A DNA stretch of 64,000 bases from NCBI GenBank assembly GCA_949288715.1, contig CASELH010000006.1:1-64000 (forward strand), read 5' to 3'. Position numbers and translations under genes: made by a program. This stretch comes from an uncultured Bacteroides sp. (GTDB lineage: Bacteria; Bacteroidota; Bacteroidia; Bacteroidales; Bacteroidaceae). Shown piece by piece: positions 44,324-54,481 of this stretch. Every line of letters begins with the position of its first letter. Within the stretch, counting starts at the first letter, position 1. The notes below the pieces were generated by a model. That model saw only the letters and a program-made list of their open reading frames with translations, ran no database searches and had not been told where the DNA came from.

Positions 44324-44360
44324 ACAGAAAAAGGATGCCGTTCGGGCATCCTTTTTCTGT
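44324..44360 (+). terminator. Terminator of rplU-rpmA
   Basis: A 16-bp uninterrupted stem with a 5-nt GTTCG loop. Its lower part is five A-T pairs, so a T-run lies at the 3' arm. It could terminate on both strands. Confidence 0.9.
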
Positions 44361-44480
44361 ACCCTCCCGGCACCGCGCCTGCTCCTCTCCCCAAGAAGTT
44401 TTTGCTAAAAAACTTCGCTCTATGACACACTATTACGTTTTTTTCGTATATTTGGAGCAGAATTCTTAACCCCTGTGCTT

Positions 44481-45809
44481 ATGAAACTCTTGCTGACCTT
44501 TGCATGCCTGTTTTTCACCCTCCTGCCCACACCGGCGCAAGAAACTGACTCCATCCGCCTGGCCATGGAGAACTATGATTACGACACCGCCCTCCGCCTC
44601 ATCGACAAAGACACGATGCCCGGCCTCCCCCTGTTGTATCAGAAAGGGCTCATCTTGCGGCAGCAAGGAGCAGCGGCGGCGGCCTTATCCGTCTTTCAAG
44701 ACATCATGCAAAAAGACACCTCCTCGGCACGCCCCTGGATAGAAGCAGCCGTATGCTGCCAGTCGCTCGCCAAAAACAATCTCGCCCTACAATATTACCA
44801 CAAAGCAACCCAACTGGCACCCGGCAACAAGTATGCCCGCATGCAATACATCAAGCAGCTATTGCAGCACCGCCGCTACCGGGAATCTCTGCAAGAAAGC
44901 CGCTCGTTGGCCGAAAGGGATAGCTCCGCAGCCGTACTGCACCTTGTGGGAATGAGCCTGGAAGGCTTGCGGGACACGGCCGCCATCGATTGCTACCAAG
45001 ACATACACCGGCGCTATCCGGCAGACTATCTGGCTGTATCCAAACTATGCCAGCACTACCTGGCAGGCAACGACTTCGAGCATGCCATTGCATTGTCCGA
45101 AGCCTACCGCCAAGAGCAAGACTCCACCAACGTCATTGTCAACCAGCTCAATGCCCAAGCCTACTGCATGAACCGCGACTACCCTACCGCCATCCTGCGC
45201 TACCGTGAACTGCTACAGCAAGGCGACAGCAGTTTTTGCACCTGTTACTACATGGGCATCAGCAGCTATGCCGTCGAGGACTTCGACACCGCCTGCCGTG
45301 TGCTGGAAGTGGCCCGCCGGGAAAGTCCGCACGACATCAACCTGCTATACTACCTGGGGCGTTCTTACGAAAAAAGTTTCCAAGGCGAAGAAGGCAGCCT
45401 GTGCCTGGAAGAAGCCATAGGCTACACCTTGGTGCCGGACAGCGCCATGAACCGCCTTTACACCGCCCTTGCCGACTGCTACTACGTGGCAGGCAGGTAT
45501 CGCGACCAGGCGGAGGTCTTGAAAATGCGCTATAAGGAATACGACCGGGAGAACCACCTGATACTCTACAACCTTGCCCTCCTCTATCAAACCGGATTGA
45601 AGGACTCAGACACTGCCATACATTACCTGGAAGCCTTTCTGAAAACACGCCCCAAAGAAGAAGCCGATAACCCAAAAGCCACTATCCGGGACGGAAATAT
45701 CATCCCCAGCCGCATCATCTACTACAGGGCTGCGGAGAAATGGCTGAAAGACCTGCAAGAGCACAAGAAGGTGGAAGACTTCTTTCAAGGGAAGCCAAGG
45801 GAAGAATAA
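44481..45809 (+). CDS. Secreted TPR-repeat protein
   Basis: About 442 residues, with a signal peptide (KLLLTFACLFFTLLPTPAQ) followed by tandem tetratricopeptide-like helices from about 25 to 400. Examples are AALSVFQDIMQKDTSSARPW, LALQYYHKATQLAPGNKYA and DFDTACRVLEVARRESPHDI. TPR proteins are scaffolds for protein contacts; this one should act in the periplasm or at the outer membrane. No enzymatic domain is visible. The frame continues six bases upstream to a GTG (44475), but the ATG at 44481 is preferred. A TATATTTG element near 44449-44456 could be its -7 promoter element. Confidence 0.85.
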   Translation: MKLLLTFACLFFTLLPTPAQETDSIRLAMENYDYDTALRLIDKDTMPGLPLLYQKGLILRQQGAAAAALSVFQDIMQKDTSSARPWIEAAVCCQSLAKNNLALQYYHKATQLAPGNKYARMQYIKQLLQHRRYRESLQESRSLAERDSSAAVLHLVGMSLEGLRDTAAIDCYQDIHRRYPADYLAVSKLCQHYLAGNDFEHAIALSEAYRQEQDSTNVIVNQLNAQAYCMNRDYPTAILRYRELLQQGDSSFCTCYYMGISSYAVEDFDTACRVLEVARRESPHDINLLYYLGRSYEKSFQGEEGSLCLEEAIGYTLVPDSAMNRLYTALADCYYVAGRYRDQAEVLKMRYKEYDRENHLILYNLALLYQTGLKDSDTAIHYLEAFLKTRPKEEADNPKATIRDGNIIPSRIIYYRAAEKWLKDLQEHKKVEDFFQGKPREE

Positions 45810-46019
45810 ACCCTTTGTACCAAGGCAACCATTGGATAGGGATTGGCGGTACGGAACCGGAAAAATAAGCAAGAAAGAGGTTTAAAATACATCAACAGGG
45901 GTTTGGATACCGTTATTTTGCACGAATGCGGAACATTTATGACAGTTATCAAACCTGACTTATGCAATTTATTGCTAACCTTGCAAGCAAAATGATAACG
46001 TCATAAACACCGCATCACC

Positions 46020-48506
46020 ATGAAGAAGAACAGGCTGCTTTATACTTTTATCGCCCTGGCAGGAGGCATACTGACCGCCACCGGGCAGACCAGACTGGCA
46101 CAAGACAGCGTGCTGGAGCAACAATTGCTAGCCACAGGACTTATCCATCGGCCACTTCCCCTGGATACCGCCCGTTCGTATGAAGCCGATGCGCACAGGA
46201 AAAATGTGTTGCGCAGCGTCCCCCTGCTGCAGAAAGCAGGCACTGAAGGTTGGAGCCACGAAGGAGAAGGCACACTGACATACGACAGCCGCCATACGGT
46301 GTCGAGCCAAGGAAGCATCAAGCTACAATATGCCACCTACACCGGCCGGCGAGCCACGGGACCCGCCGACGACCCGGACTATGCCACCTATGGCCATTGC
46401 CGCGCCACGTACAGCCTGGGCGAAGGGCGTAACCTCGAGGCCTACAACCGCCTGACCTTCTCCATCTACCCCGATTGCGACGGGGCACGGGTGGTGAACA
46501 TGGACCTCACCTTCACCAACGCCGACACGCCGGCCAAAGCTGGATACAACCGCCCCTCGGGGTCGCACCACATCCCTCTGCAGAACAAGCAATGGAACCA
46601 CTGCACGCTGGAGATAGGAGAATACCAGCGGGACAAGGTGCTTTCCATCGCCTTCAGCACCACACTAAGGGGACGCGACGAAACAACAGGTGACTCTGCC
46701 ACCTATTACATAGACAACCTGATGCTGCAAGAAGTAGAAGCCCCCGACCCCGTGAGCGGATGGCAGCCTGCCCCGGGGCGCATCATCTACTCCACTACAG
46801 GCTACTTTTCCGAAGGAGAAAAGACGGCTATTCTGTCCACAACCGACGGTAGGGACAATGAAGGCTTCCGCCTGCTGGACGCACACACCGGACGCACCGT
46901 GTACCAAGACACTTTGCGCACCGAGACTACCACCATAGGCACTTACCGCATACTGGACTTCACGCCCTTCCACACGCCGGGTGAATACTGCCTGAAGACG
47001 GACGAGGGCGGCCTCTCTACTCCGCCCTTCCGCATCGGGCAGCGCATTTGGGAAGACTCCCAGTGGCGCGTGCTGAATTTCATCTTCTGCCAACGTTGCG
47101 GCTATGCCGTGCCCGGAGTGCATGGTGCATGCCATGCCGACCTGGTGTCGAAACACGACGGGCGCACCGTAGCCTACTGCGGCGGTTGGCACGATGCAGG
47201 CGACTTGTCGCAACAGACGCTACAGACGGCGGACGTAATGTATGCCCTGTTCGAGGCCGGCAATGCCTGCCGCACTACCAACCCTGCCCTCTCCGCCCGC
47301 CTCAAGGAGGAGGCCGAGTGGGGCTTGGAGTTTGTGCTGAAAAACCGCCTGGGCCGCGGATGGCATGCCAGCAGCATGGGTCTCCTTATCTGGACAGACG
47401 GCATCGAGGGCACAATGGACGACATCAGCAGCGTACGCACCCAGTGCTTCGCCTTCGACAATTTCCTCTATGCCGCCTACGAAGCCTATGCCGCCCTCTC
47501 GCTGACGGACGACACAGCCATGCAGGAGCACCTGCGCCGCGTGGCCGAAGAAGACTTCAACTATGCCCTCGACAAGTGGACACGCGATGGTTACGACCGC
47601 TTCGTCCAGCCCTACGAACACACCTACGGCACCTCGCACAGCCAGTACCGCGCCACCATGTCGTGGGCAGCAAGCTTGCTCTACCGACTGACTGGGAAGA
47701 CCGAATATGCCCGCCTCGCCGCCGAGCACATCGACTACGTGCTGCAATGCCAGCGCACGGAGCCTGTGGGTGAAGCCGACGGGCGGCAACTCTCCGGCTT
47801 CTTCTACCGCGACACGGAGCGCCGCTCCATCGTGCACAACATTCACCAAAGCCGTGAGCAGGTCTATGCCCAAGCCCTTGTGGAGTTGCTCCGCACGCAG
47901 CCCGAGCATCCCGACCATGCCCGCTGGCTCAGCGCCCTGCGCCTCTACGGCGGTTACCTCAAGGCACTGATGCCCTACACCGCGCCCTATGGCATGCTGC
48001 CCAGCGGCGTCTACCACAGCGAGGAGCACCGCGACACGGCCAACTTCTACGCCCTCCACCTCTTTCCGCCCACCAACGCAAAGGAGCTTTACACCGAGCA
48101 ACTGAGCCAGGGCGAACGACTGGACAGCACGCACTACGTGAAACGTTTTCCCGTATGGTTCAACATATTCAACGGCAATACAGCCGTCCACCTCGCCCTG
48201 GGCAAGGCCGCTGCCCTGACGGGACGCTACCTGGGTGATGAGGCACTGCTACAAATAGGCCGCGAGCAGCTCTACTGGACGGTGGGGAAGAATCCTTTTG
48301 GCCAAAGCCTCATCTACGGCGAAGGACGGCGCTATCCGCAACTCAACAACTTCTCCAGCGGACAGACCACCGGCGCCATCCCCGTAGGAATCCGCACGCT
48401 GGGCAATGCCGATGTGCCCTACTGGCCGCAGACCAACAATGCCTGCTATAAAGAAGTGTGGGTAACCTCGGCAGGTAAATGGCTCTCATTGATAGCCGAA
48501 TATTGA
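46020..48506 (+). CDS. Glycoside hydrolase family 9 enzyme
   Basis: The 828-residue protein has a signal peptide (about 1-22). A carbohydrate-binding-like beta domain follows (about 60-245; TYYIDNLMLQEVEAPDPVSG closes it), then an Ig-like CelD-type N-domain (about 250-345) and a GH9 (alpha/alpha)6 catalytic domain. The catalytic base motif is GGWHDAGD (Asp392/Asp395) and the acid is Glu812 in KEVWVT. Both are intact. GH9 includes endo-beta-1,4-glucanases and also exo-glucosaminidases. Because a GlcNAc-type operon lies nearby, either a beta-glucan or a glucosamine-containing substrate is possible. It is followed by a repeat array and then the ThuA-SusC-SusD genes. Confidence 0.92.
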   Translation: MKKNRLLYTFIALAGGILTATGQTRLAQDSVLEQQLLATGLIHRPLPLDTARSYEADAHRKNVLRSVPLLQKAGTEGWSHEGEGTLTYDSRHTVSSQGSIKLQYATYTGRRATGPADDPDYATYGHCRATYSLGEGRNLEAYNRLTFSIYPDCDGARVVNMDLTFTNADTPAKAGYNRPSGSHHIPLQNKQWNHCTLEIGEYQRDKVLSIAFSTTLRGRDETTGDSATYYIDNLMLQEVEAPDPVSGWQPAPGRIIYSTTGYFSEGEKTAILSTTDGRDNEGFRLLDAHTGRTVYQDTLRTETTTIGTYRILDFTPFHTPGEYCLKTDEGGLSTPPFRIGQRIWEDSQWRVLNFIFCQRCGYAVPGVHGACHADLVSKHDGRTVAYCGGWHDAGDLSQQTLQTADVMYALFEAGNACRTTNPALSARLKEEAEWGLEFVLKNRLGRGWHASSMGLLIWTDGIEGTMDDISSVRTQCFAFDNFLYAAYEAYAALSLTDDTAMQEHLRRVAEEDFNYALDKWTRDGYDRFVQPYEHTYGTSHSQYRATMSWAASLLYRLTGKTEYARLAAEHIDYVLQCQRTEPVGEADGRQLSGFFYRDTERRSIVHNIHQSREQVYAQALVELLRTQPEHPDHARWLSALRLYGGYLKALMPYTAPYGMLPSGVYHSEEHRDTANFYALHLFPPTNAKELYTEQLSQGERLDSTHYVKRFPVWFNIFNGNTAVHLALGKAAALTGRYLGDEALLQIGREQLYWTVGKNPFGQSLIYGEGRRYPQLNNFSSGQTTGAIPVGIRTLGNADVPYWPQTNNACYKEVWVTSAGKWLSLIAEY

Positions 48507-48522
48507 GGACTGCACAGACTTA

Positions 48523-48586
48523 TTCAGACACCCTGAACAGAGTTGTTCAGGCATCGCGAACAGAGCTGTTCAGGCACCACGAACAA
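48523..48586 (+). repeat. 23-bp palindrome array, locus H
   Basis: TTCAG recurs at 48523, 48546 and 48569, and GAACA at 48535, 48558 and 48581, all 23 bp apart. One unit forms a perfect 8-bp stem (CCTGAACA at 48532-48539 with TGTTCAGG at 48544-48551), the next a 6-bp stem (GAACAG/CTGTTC). It lies between the GH9 and ThuA genes. Confidence 0.88.
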
Positions 48587-48624
48587 ATATACTATTATTA
48601 ATATACCAACACTGTAATCCGCTT

Positions 48625-49434
48625 ATGAAAACCATTATCTTCACCATGCTTGCCCTGCTTCTGGCAGGCACCGCGCAAGCCCAAGAGCCGGAAGGCTATC
48701 CGGCCAACTACGCCAAGGCACCACGCTTCAAAGCCCTGGTGTACTACACCCGCAATGCCGAAGAGGCTCACTACGAGTTTTCCCTCCAGGCCGTGGAGTT
48801 CTTCAAGAAGCTGAACTACGGCGACGGCTTCGTGCTCGACATTACCACCGAAATCGACACGCTGGACACCTACGAGAAGTGGAAGGACTACAGCATCGTC
48901 GTCATGCTCGACGGCTACCCCACGCAGCCCGCCTCACGCCAAGCCTTCCAGCAATACATGGAGCGCGGCGGCGGATGGATGGGCTTCCACGTAGCGGCCT
49001 ACAATGACCGAAACACCGGTTGGCCCTGGTTTGTCGACTTCCTGGGCGGCGGGGTGTTCTACTGCAACAACTGGCCCCCTCAGCCTGTACTGGCTGAAGT
49101 TGATGCACCGGAACACCCTGTCACCCGCAGCCTTCCCCGCGAGTTCGTCGTCCCCGCCAGCGAGTGGTACCAGTGGAACCCCAGCCCGCGGCAGAACCCC
49201 GACGTACAGGTGCTGCTCACCCTCTCCCCCAAGAACTATCCCCTGGGCATCAAGGACGTAGTGATGCGCGGCGACCTCCCCATCGTGTGGACCAACACCA
49301 AGTACCGCATGATATACCTCAACACCGGCCACGGCGACGAAGCATTCATCGATGCCACGCAAAACCTACTCTTCACCAACGCCTTCCGCTGGGTGGTGAG
49401 CACCGACCCGGCAGGGAATCCGTTTGAAAAATAA
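48625..49434 (+). CDS. Secreted ThuA-domain protein
   Basis: The 269-residue protein has a signal peptide (KTIIFTMLALLLAGTAQA) and one ThuA domain, a class-I-glutamine-amidotransferase-like fold. Family marks are FKALVYYTRNAEEAHYEF, YSIVVMLDGYPTQPASRQAF, YMERGGGWMGFHVAAYNDR and RMIYLNTGHGDEAFI. ThuA is named after rhizobial trehalose-utilisation genes, where ThuA and ThuB act with 3-keto sugar derivatives. The molecular activity of most ThuA proteins is not known. It lies directly upstream of susC (51-bp gap) and is probably in the same operon. Confidence 0.88.
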   Translation: MKTIIFTMLALLLAGTAQAQEPEGYPANYAKAPRFKALVYYTRNAEEAHYEFSLQAVEFFKKLNYGDGFVLDITTEIDTLDTYEKWKDYSIVVMLDGYPTQPASRQAFQQYMERGGGWMGFHVAAYNDRNTGWPWFVDFLGGGVFYCNNWPPQPVLAEVDAPEHPVTRSLPREFVVPASEWYQWNPSPRQNPDVQVLLTLSPKNYPLGIKDVVMRGDLPIVWTNTKYRMIYLNTGHGDEAFIDATQNLLFTNAFRWVVSTDPAGNPFEK

Positions 49435-49485
49435 GCAACCTACAAGCAGACATTACCTAACATTCTAATTATACACCTAATCATT

Positions 49486-52400
49486 ATGAACGAGAAACCA
49501 ATGCAAACATTCTCGCTCAAGCCCACATCATGGCTTGTGCGAACAGCAGTCATCCTACTGCTTATAGCAGTGAACTGCCTGAGCATGAACGCTCAAACCT
49601 CTCAACAGGTGCACGGCACCGTGACTTCCGCATCCGACGGTATGCCCCTCATCGGCGTAAACGTAGTAGAGAAAGGCACCACCAACGGAGCCATTACCGA
49701 CATCGACGGCAACTATACCCTTAAGGTATCTGCCGGTGCTGAATTGGAATTCAGCTACATCGGTTTCATCAGCCAAACTGTGAAAGTCACTTCGGGAAAC
49801 ACAACCTACAACATCATTCTCAATGAAGACACCGAAACGCTGGATGAAGTTGTTGTTGTAGGCTACGGCGTACAGAAGAAAAGCGTAGTAACCGCAGCCA
49901 TGAGCAAAGTCAGTGCCGAAGAGCTGAACGTAGGCACCCCCACCAGTGTGTCCAGCGTGCTGAAAGGCAAAATATCGGGCGTGGCCATCACAGCTGAATC
50001 CGGTCAGCCGGGTACCAGTTCGCAGATACGCATCCGCGGCACAGGAACGGTGAATGATTCCGACCCATTGTATATCATCGACGGTATGCCCTCCAACAAC
50101 GGCATCGATTACCTCAACCCCTCGGACATCGAATCCATCGAAGTGCTGAAAGACGCTGCCTCAGCTGCCATCTACGGTGCACGCGGTGCCAACGGTGTTG
50201 TGTTGGTCACCACCAAGAAAGGCTCTTTCCAGCAGAAGACCACCGTCAACTACGAATTTACCTACGGCATCCAAAATCCGGCTAAGAAAATAGACCTGAT
50301 GAATACAGAGCAATACGTGATGATGATGAACGAAATGGCCGAGAATTCCGGTCTTGACCCTTACTTTACTTCTGTACCGAATGTAAACACGGATTGGCAG
50401 GACGCACTGACTTACAACAATGCGCCCATCATCAACCACAAGCTGTCTGTCAGCGGAGGAGGTGAGCACAGCACGCACTATGCTTCCTTTGGTTACATCA
50501 AGCAACGAGGTATCTTCGCCAAAGGTCACTCCGACTATGAACGATACAATGGACGTCTGAACTACTCAAACACGCTGTTTGACATCAAGAGCCGCAACTT
50601 TCTGAACAAAGTGACCTTCACCACCAACGCCAGCTACTCGCGGGTAAACCGCACGGGTGGCACCATCGGCAATAGTGAAGCCAGCGGTCTGATAGCCTCC
50701 ATCAACCACCTGCCTCCCACAGAAGCCATTTATCAGGACGACCCTGCCAAGATAGCCGAATATCAGACTATTTACCCCAACTATGTCACCGCCCCCAACG
50801 GCCGTGTGTACAACATCATCGACTTGCGCGAAATCAACAACCCGCTGGCCTCCATGCAAGTGAACAACAACCAACGCAAGGTAGAGCAGATATTCAATGC
50901 CAACTTCAACCTGGATATTGACATTCTGCCCGGACTGAAATACCGCACCTCGGCCAGCATGGAGTGGGCATTTGTGTCTACGAAAAACGTAATACCAGCC
51001 TACGACCTCAACGCCACCACCAAAAACACCACTTCTTACGTAGAAGACGAGAAAAGCGATGCTTACTCCTGGCAATGGGAAAACGTATTCTCATACGACA
51101 AGACTTTCGGCAAACACAGCATCGGTGCCTTGTTTGGTACCACCATGGCCTCTTATAGCGATGCAAACCTGAAAGGTACAGACTACAACCTGCTGGTGGT
51201 AGACCCTGATAAAGCTTTCATCGACATTGCCACCGGAGACCGCACCTTGGAGCGCGTGGAAGGCAAGGGAAACGACCACAAGCTGGCCTCCATCTTTGCC
51301 CGCGTCAACTACAACTACGACGAGAAATATTTGTTTGAAGCTGTAGTGCGCCGCGACGGTTCTTCCAACTTCGGCCCGGAACACCGTTATGCCGTCTTCC
51401 CCTCCGTGTCAGCAGGATGGGTCATCACCCGCGAAAACTTCATGGAAGGCAAGCCCGAATGGCTTTCGTTCTTAAAGCTGCGCGCCAGCTGGGGACAAAA
51501 CGGTAACGAGTCCATCGACCCCTTTGGCTACACCAGCATGATGAGCATGGGCAACAACGCCGTCATCAACGGAGCGGTACAAACAGGCGCCCTCCCCTCG
51601 GGCTACGTCAACACAGGATTAAAGTGGGAAACATCCGAACAGCTTGACTTGGGCCTTGACCTGCGCCTGCTGAACAACTCCCTCTCTTTCACTTTCGACT
51701 ACTTCAAGAAAAAAACCAAAGACATGCTGATGGACGTGGGCCTGCCCGAATATACAGGATACCGCACCATGCGCACCAACATCGGTACGGTTGAAAATGA
51801 AGGTATCGAAATGGAAGCATCTTATCGCTTCAATATCGGCAAAGTGAACTTCGATCTTAGCGCCAACGCCTCGTACATCACGAATGAAGTCACCAAGCTG
51901 GGTACTGACCGCAGCACCCTTCAGTCACTAGGCGGTGGCTTGGGAGGTGCCGTAGCCGTAATGGAAACCGGCTATCCCTACGGTTACTTTTGGGGATACA
52001 AGACAGACGGCATCTTCCAAAACTGGGACGAAGTGAACAGTTATGTGAACAAGGAAGGAAAATTAATCATACCGAAAGCCGAACCCGGCGATGTGCGCTA
52101 CGTAGACTTGAACGGCGATGGCACCATATCCGATGGCGACCGCACCATGATTGGCGACCCTAACCCCAACTGGACATACGGCTTCACGTTGGGCATGAAC
52201 TGGAAAGATTTCGACTTCAGCGCCTTCTTCCAAGGAGCTGCCGGAAACCAGATATACAAGTTCTACCGTCGTGCCAACATCACTCAAGCCAACTGGGAGA
52301 CTGAATGGCTGGGCCGCTGGCATGGAGAAGGTACGTCCAACCACTTGCCCAAGCTGGTAGCAGGCGACCCGCATCACAACACCACTTACACCAACGACCT

Positions 52401-52641
52401 CTTCGTGGAAGACGGCAACTACCTGCGCCTGAAAGTGCTGCAAATAGGCTACAACCTGCCGCGCAACCTCACGCAAAAACTGCTTCTGCAAAAACTGCGC
52501 ATCTTTGTGCAAGGCGAGAACTTGTTTACCGCCACCAAATACTCCGGATACGACCCCGAAGTAGGAACACGCAACGGTTTCGATGGTGGTACCTATCCGC
52601 AAGCACGTACCTTTACATTCGGTGCAAACATTGTATTCTAA
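49486..52641 (+). CDS. SusC/RagA-type TonB-dependent outer-membrane transporter
   Basis: The 1051-residue protein has a signal segment (VRTAVILLLIAVNCLSMNAQ) and a carboxypeptidase-regulatory-like domain (QVHGTVTSASDGMPLIGVNV). The TonB-box/plug region is LDEVVVVGYGVQKKSVVTAA and SAAIYGARGANGVVLVTTKK, and the barrel ends FTFGANIVF. All parts are full length. It pairs with the SusD encoded 24 bp downstream. The substrate is unknown; the flanking GH9 and ThuA genes suggest a beta-linked glycan. Confidence 0.96.
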   Translation: MNEKPMQTFSLKPTSWLVRTAVILLLIAVNCLSMNAQTSQQVHGTVTSASDGMPLIGVNVVEKGTTNGAITDIDGNYTLKVSAGAELEFSYIGFISQTVKVTSGNTTYNIILNEDTETLDEVVVVGYGVQKKSVVTAAMSKVSAEELNVGTPTSVSSVLKGKISGVAITAESGQPGTSSQIRIRGTGTVNDSDPLYIIDGMPSNNGIDYLNPSDIESIEVLKDAASAAIYGARGANGVVLVTTKKGSFQQKTTVNYEFTYGIQNPAKKIDLMNTEQYVMMMNEMAENSGLDPYFTSVPNVNTDWQDALTYNNAPIINHKLSVSGGGEHSTHYASFGYIKQRGIFAKGHSDYERYNGRLNYSNTLFDIKSRNFLNKVTFTTNASYSRVNRTGGTIGNSEASGLIASINHLPPTEAIYQDDPAKIAEYQTIYPNYVTAPNGRVYNIIDLREINNPLASMQVNNNQRKVEQIFNANFNLDIDILPGLKYRTSASMEWAFVSTKNVIPAYDLNATTKNTTSYVEDEKSDAYSWQWENVFSYDKTFGKHSIGALFGTTMASYSDANLKGTDYNLLVVDPDKAFIDIATGDRTLERVEGKGNDHKLASIFARVNYNYDEKYLFEAVVRRDGSSNFGPEHRYAVFPSVSAGWVITRENFMEGKPEWLSFLKLRASWGQNGNESIDPFGYTSMMSMGNNAVINGAVQTGALPSGYVNTGLKWETSEQLDLGLDLRLLNNSLSFTFDYFKKKTKDMLMDVGLPEYTGYRTMRTNIGTVENEGIEMEASYRFNIGKVNFDLSANASYITNEVTKLGTDRSTLQSLGGGLGGAVAVMETGYPYGYFWGYKTDGIFQNWDEVNSYVNKEGKLIIPKAEPGDVRYVDLNGDGTISDGDRTMIGDPNPNWTYGFTLGMNWKDFDFSAFFQGAAGNQIYKFYRRANITQANWETEWLGRWHGEGTSNHLPKLVAGDPHHNTTYTNDLFVEDGNYLRLKVLQIGYNLPRNLTQKLLLQKLRIFVQGENLFTATKYSGYDPEVGTRNGFDGGTYPQARTFTFGANIVF

Positions 52642-52665
52642 CTTAAACTTTCAATTCAAAACAAA

Positions 52666-54219
52666 ATGAAACCACGTATGAAAAAGATATTTATCCCTAC
52701 GCTTGCCTTGGGGCTTTGCCTGGCCTCTTGCAGCGATTTTCTGGAAACCAACCCGCGTACACAAGTATCGGAAGAAGAATTCTATAAGACAGAGGCCGAA
52801 GTCAATATGGGCATGACGGCCATCATCAACGACATACAAGTGCGCCTGCTCGAAGTATTCAGCTACGCTTCGCTTATGTCCGACGAGTCGGAAACGGGCG
52901 GCGGATTGGGCGAAGGTTCTTATAAAACAAAATACGACACCTTTATCTTCGACCCCAGCGACTCGCCTTCCTGGTGGAATGAATGGGACTACGGCTTGTT
53001 CAACGGCGTCACCGATGCCAATATACTCATTGACAAACTCGAGCACAGCACTCTCGACCCGTCATTCGTAAATGCATCGTTGGCCGAAGCCAAATTCTAC
53101 CGGGCACTGTTCTACGCCTACATCTTCATGGGCTACGAGCAAGCCCCGCTCATCAAGGAGCGTCTGAAAACATCGGAAATCTTCAACGTGCAGAAGGGAA
53201 CCCGCGATGAAATCTTCGAGTTCATGATGGAAGACCTCTCCGACGAGAACATTGCAAACCTGCCGGACAAGAACAGCTTCGTCCACGGACGCACCAACCA
53301 GGATGCCGCGCGCATGCTGCGCACCAAGCTCATCCTGTTTCATCGCGCCGAGTCGCTCTACCCCCAAGCTTTGGCCGACATGAAAACCATCATGGGCAAC
53401 GGCTACCAGTTGATGCAAGACTATGGACAAATCTGGCTGAAAGCAGGTGAATTCTGCCCAGAATCCATCTACGAAATAGAGTTCTCCAGCGATAACCAGG
53501 GCGAAGGCAACACGGTGTTGTGCCGCTCGCTGAGCGGGCGCGACATTGTAGACCCCCGTTCAGGAGAACAAGGCGGACTGACCGGCGGATACGGGCAGAA
53601 CACCATGCCGAGCACCATCTACAACATGTTTGAAGAAGGCGACACGCGCCGCGAAGGCACCGTCATAGACTACCGCGAAGAAGCCCGCAAGGTGCAGGAG
53701 ATGGTGGCTAACGGCGAACTGCCCGCAGGAAGCGAATTCATAGTCAGCGAAAGCCAGGAAAACTTTGAATGGCTGGGCCACTACAAGTACCATGGCCGCC
53801 TAGAAGACACCAACGAAGTCAACCCCAACGACAACTGCGGCAACAACTTCCGCTTCTATCGCTATGCCGACGTGTTGTTGCTGGCCACCGAATTACAGAT
53901 ACGCATCAACGGCACGGTAGATGCCGAAGGGCAAGGCTGGTTCGACCAGATAAGAGACCGCGCCTTCCAAGACGAAGACCACCGCATCAACCTCATGGGG
54001 CTGAGCCAGGAAGAGGCCTTGGACATCATCTTCAAGGAGCGCGGCTATGAGTTCATCGACGAAATGCAGCGCTGGTTCGACATCATGCGCTTCGACAAAG
54101 GAGAAGAAATCCTGGCCTCCAAGGGCTGGACGGAACGCTACCGCTACTTCCCCATCTCGGCGAACGAAATCAATGCATCCAATGGCGCGTTAACACAAAA
54201 CCCGGGATGGCTCAACTAA
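52666..54219 (+). CDS. SusD/RagB-like glycan-binding lipoprotein
   Basis: The 517-residue protein has a lipoprotein signal (KKIFIPTLALGLCLASC). SusD-type features are FLETNPRTQVSEEEFYKTEA at the N-terminus, LAEAKFYRALFYAYIFMGYE in the TPR helices and ALDIIFKERGYEFIDEMQRW with RYFPISANEI at the C-terminus. Surface glycan capture with the upstream SusC is expected. The ATG at 52678 is an alternative start that gives a more standard signal peptide. Confidence 0.95.
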   Translation: MKPRMKKIFIPTLALGLCLASCSDFLETNPRTQVSEEEFYKTEAEVNMGMTAIINDIQVRLLEVFSYASLMSDESETGGGLGEGSYKTKYDTFIFDPSDSPSWWNEWDYGLFNGVTDANILIDKLEHSTLDPSFVNASLAEAKFYRALFYAYIFMGYEQAPLIKERLKTSEIFNVQKGTRDEIFEFMMEDLSDENIANLPDKNSFVHGRTNQDAARMLRTKLILFHRAESLYPQALADMKTIMGNGYQLMQDYGQIWLKAGEFCPESIYEIEFSSDNQGEGNTVLCRSLSGRDIVDPRSGEQGGLTGGYGQNTMPSTIYNMFEEGDTRREGTVIDYREEARKVQEMVANGELPAGSEFIVSESQENFEWLGHYKYHGRLEDTNEVNPNDNCGNNFRFYRYADVLLLATELQIRINGTVDAEGQGWFDQIRDRAFQDEDHRINLMGLSQEEALDIIFKERGYEFIDEMQRWFDIMRFDKGEEILASKGWTERYRYFPISANEINASNGALTQNPGWLN

Positions 54220-54266
54220 AAACACGTTGAAGCATTCGGAGAAAACTGCTTTTGATAAATAAAAAA

Positions 54267-54315
54267 GGGGCGCAAAGAGCACAGAATCTACAAGATTATG
54301 CGTAATTTGCGCCCC
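54267..54315 (+). other. Strong hairpin after susD
   Basis: GGGGCGCAAA (54267-54276) pairs perfectly with TTTGCGCCCC (54306-54315), with a smaller AATCT/AGATT stem inside. No T-run follows on the plus strand; a six-base A-run precedes it. It may protect the susCD transcript or act as a weak terminator. Confidence 0.6.
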
Positions 54316-54337
54316 ATATTAATGCCCCAAGAACAAA

Positions 54338-54412
54338 CGTTCCAACACCGCCGCAGTAGCGTTCCAACGCCCGCACGGTAGCGTTTCAACGCCAATATGG
54401 TAGCGTTTCAAC
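54338..54412. repeat. 22-bp array, locus I
   Basis: CGTTCCAAC or CGTTTCAAC cores begin at 54338, 54360, 54382 and 54404, exactly 22 bp apart. The better units are palindromic (GCGTTTCAACGC). GGTAG precedes the last two copies and CAGTAG the second; the decayed GGCTACC around 54427 lies one further period on. It lies between susD and the small unknown gene. Confidence 0.88.
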
Positions 54413-54481
54413 GCTAAGGAGGCAGGCTACCAGCGCGACGGCACGAACGGATTATCCAAACTTAATGATATATTATAGCCT

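Noticed and set aside
44395..44420. AT-rich inverted repeat (GAAGTTTTT / AAAAACTTC) as a terminator or operator
   Set aside because: It is weak, lacks a following T-run and lies just after a much stronger terminator, so no function is claimed.
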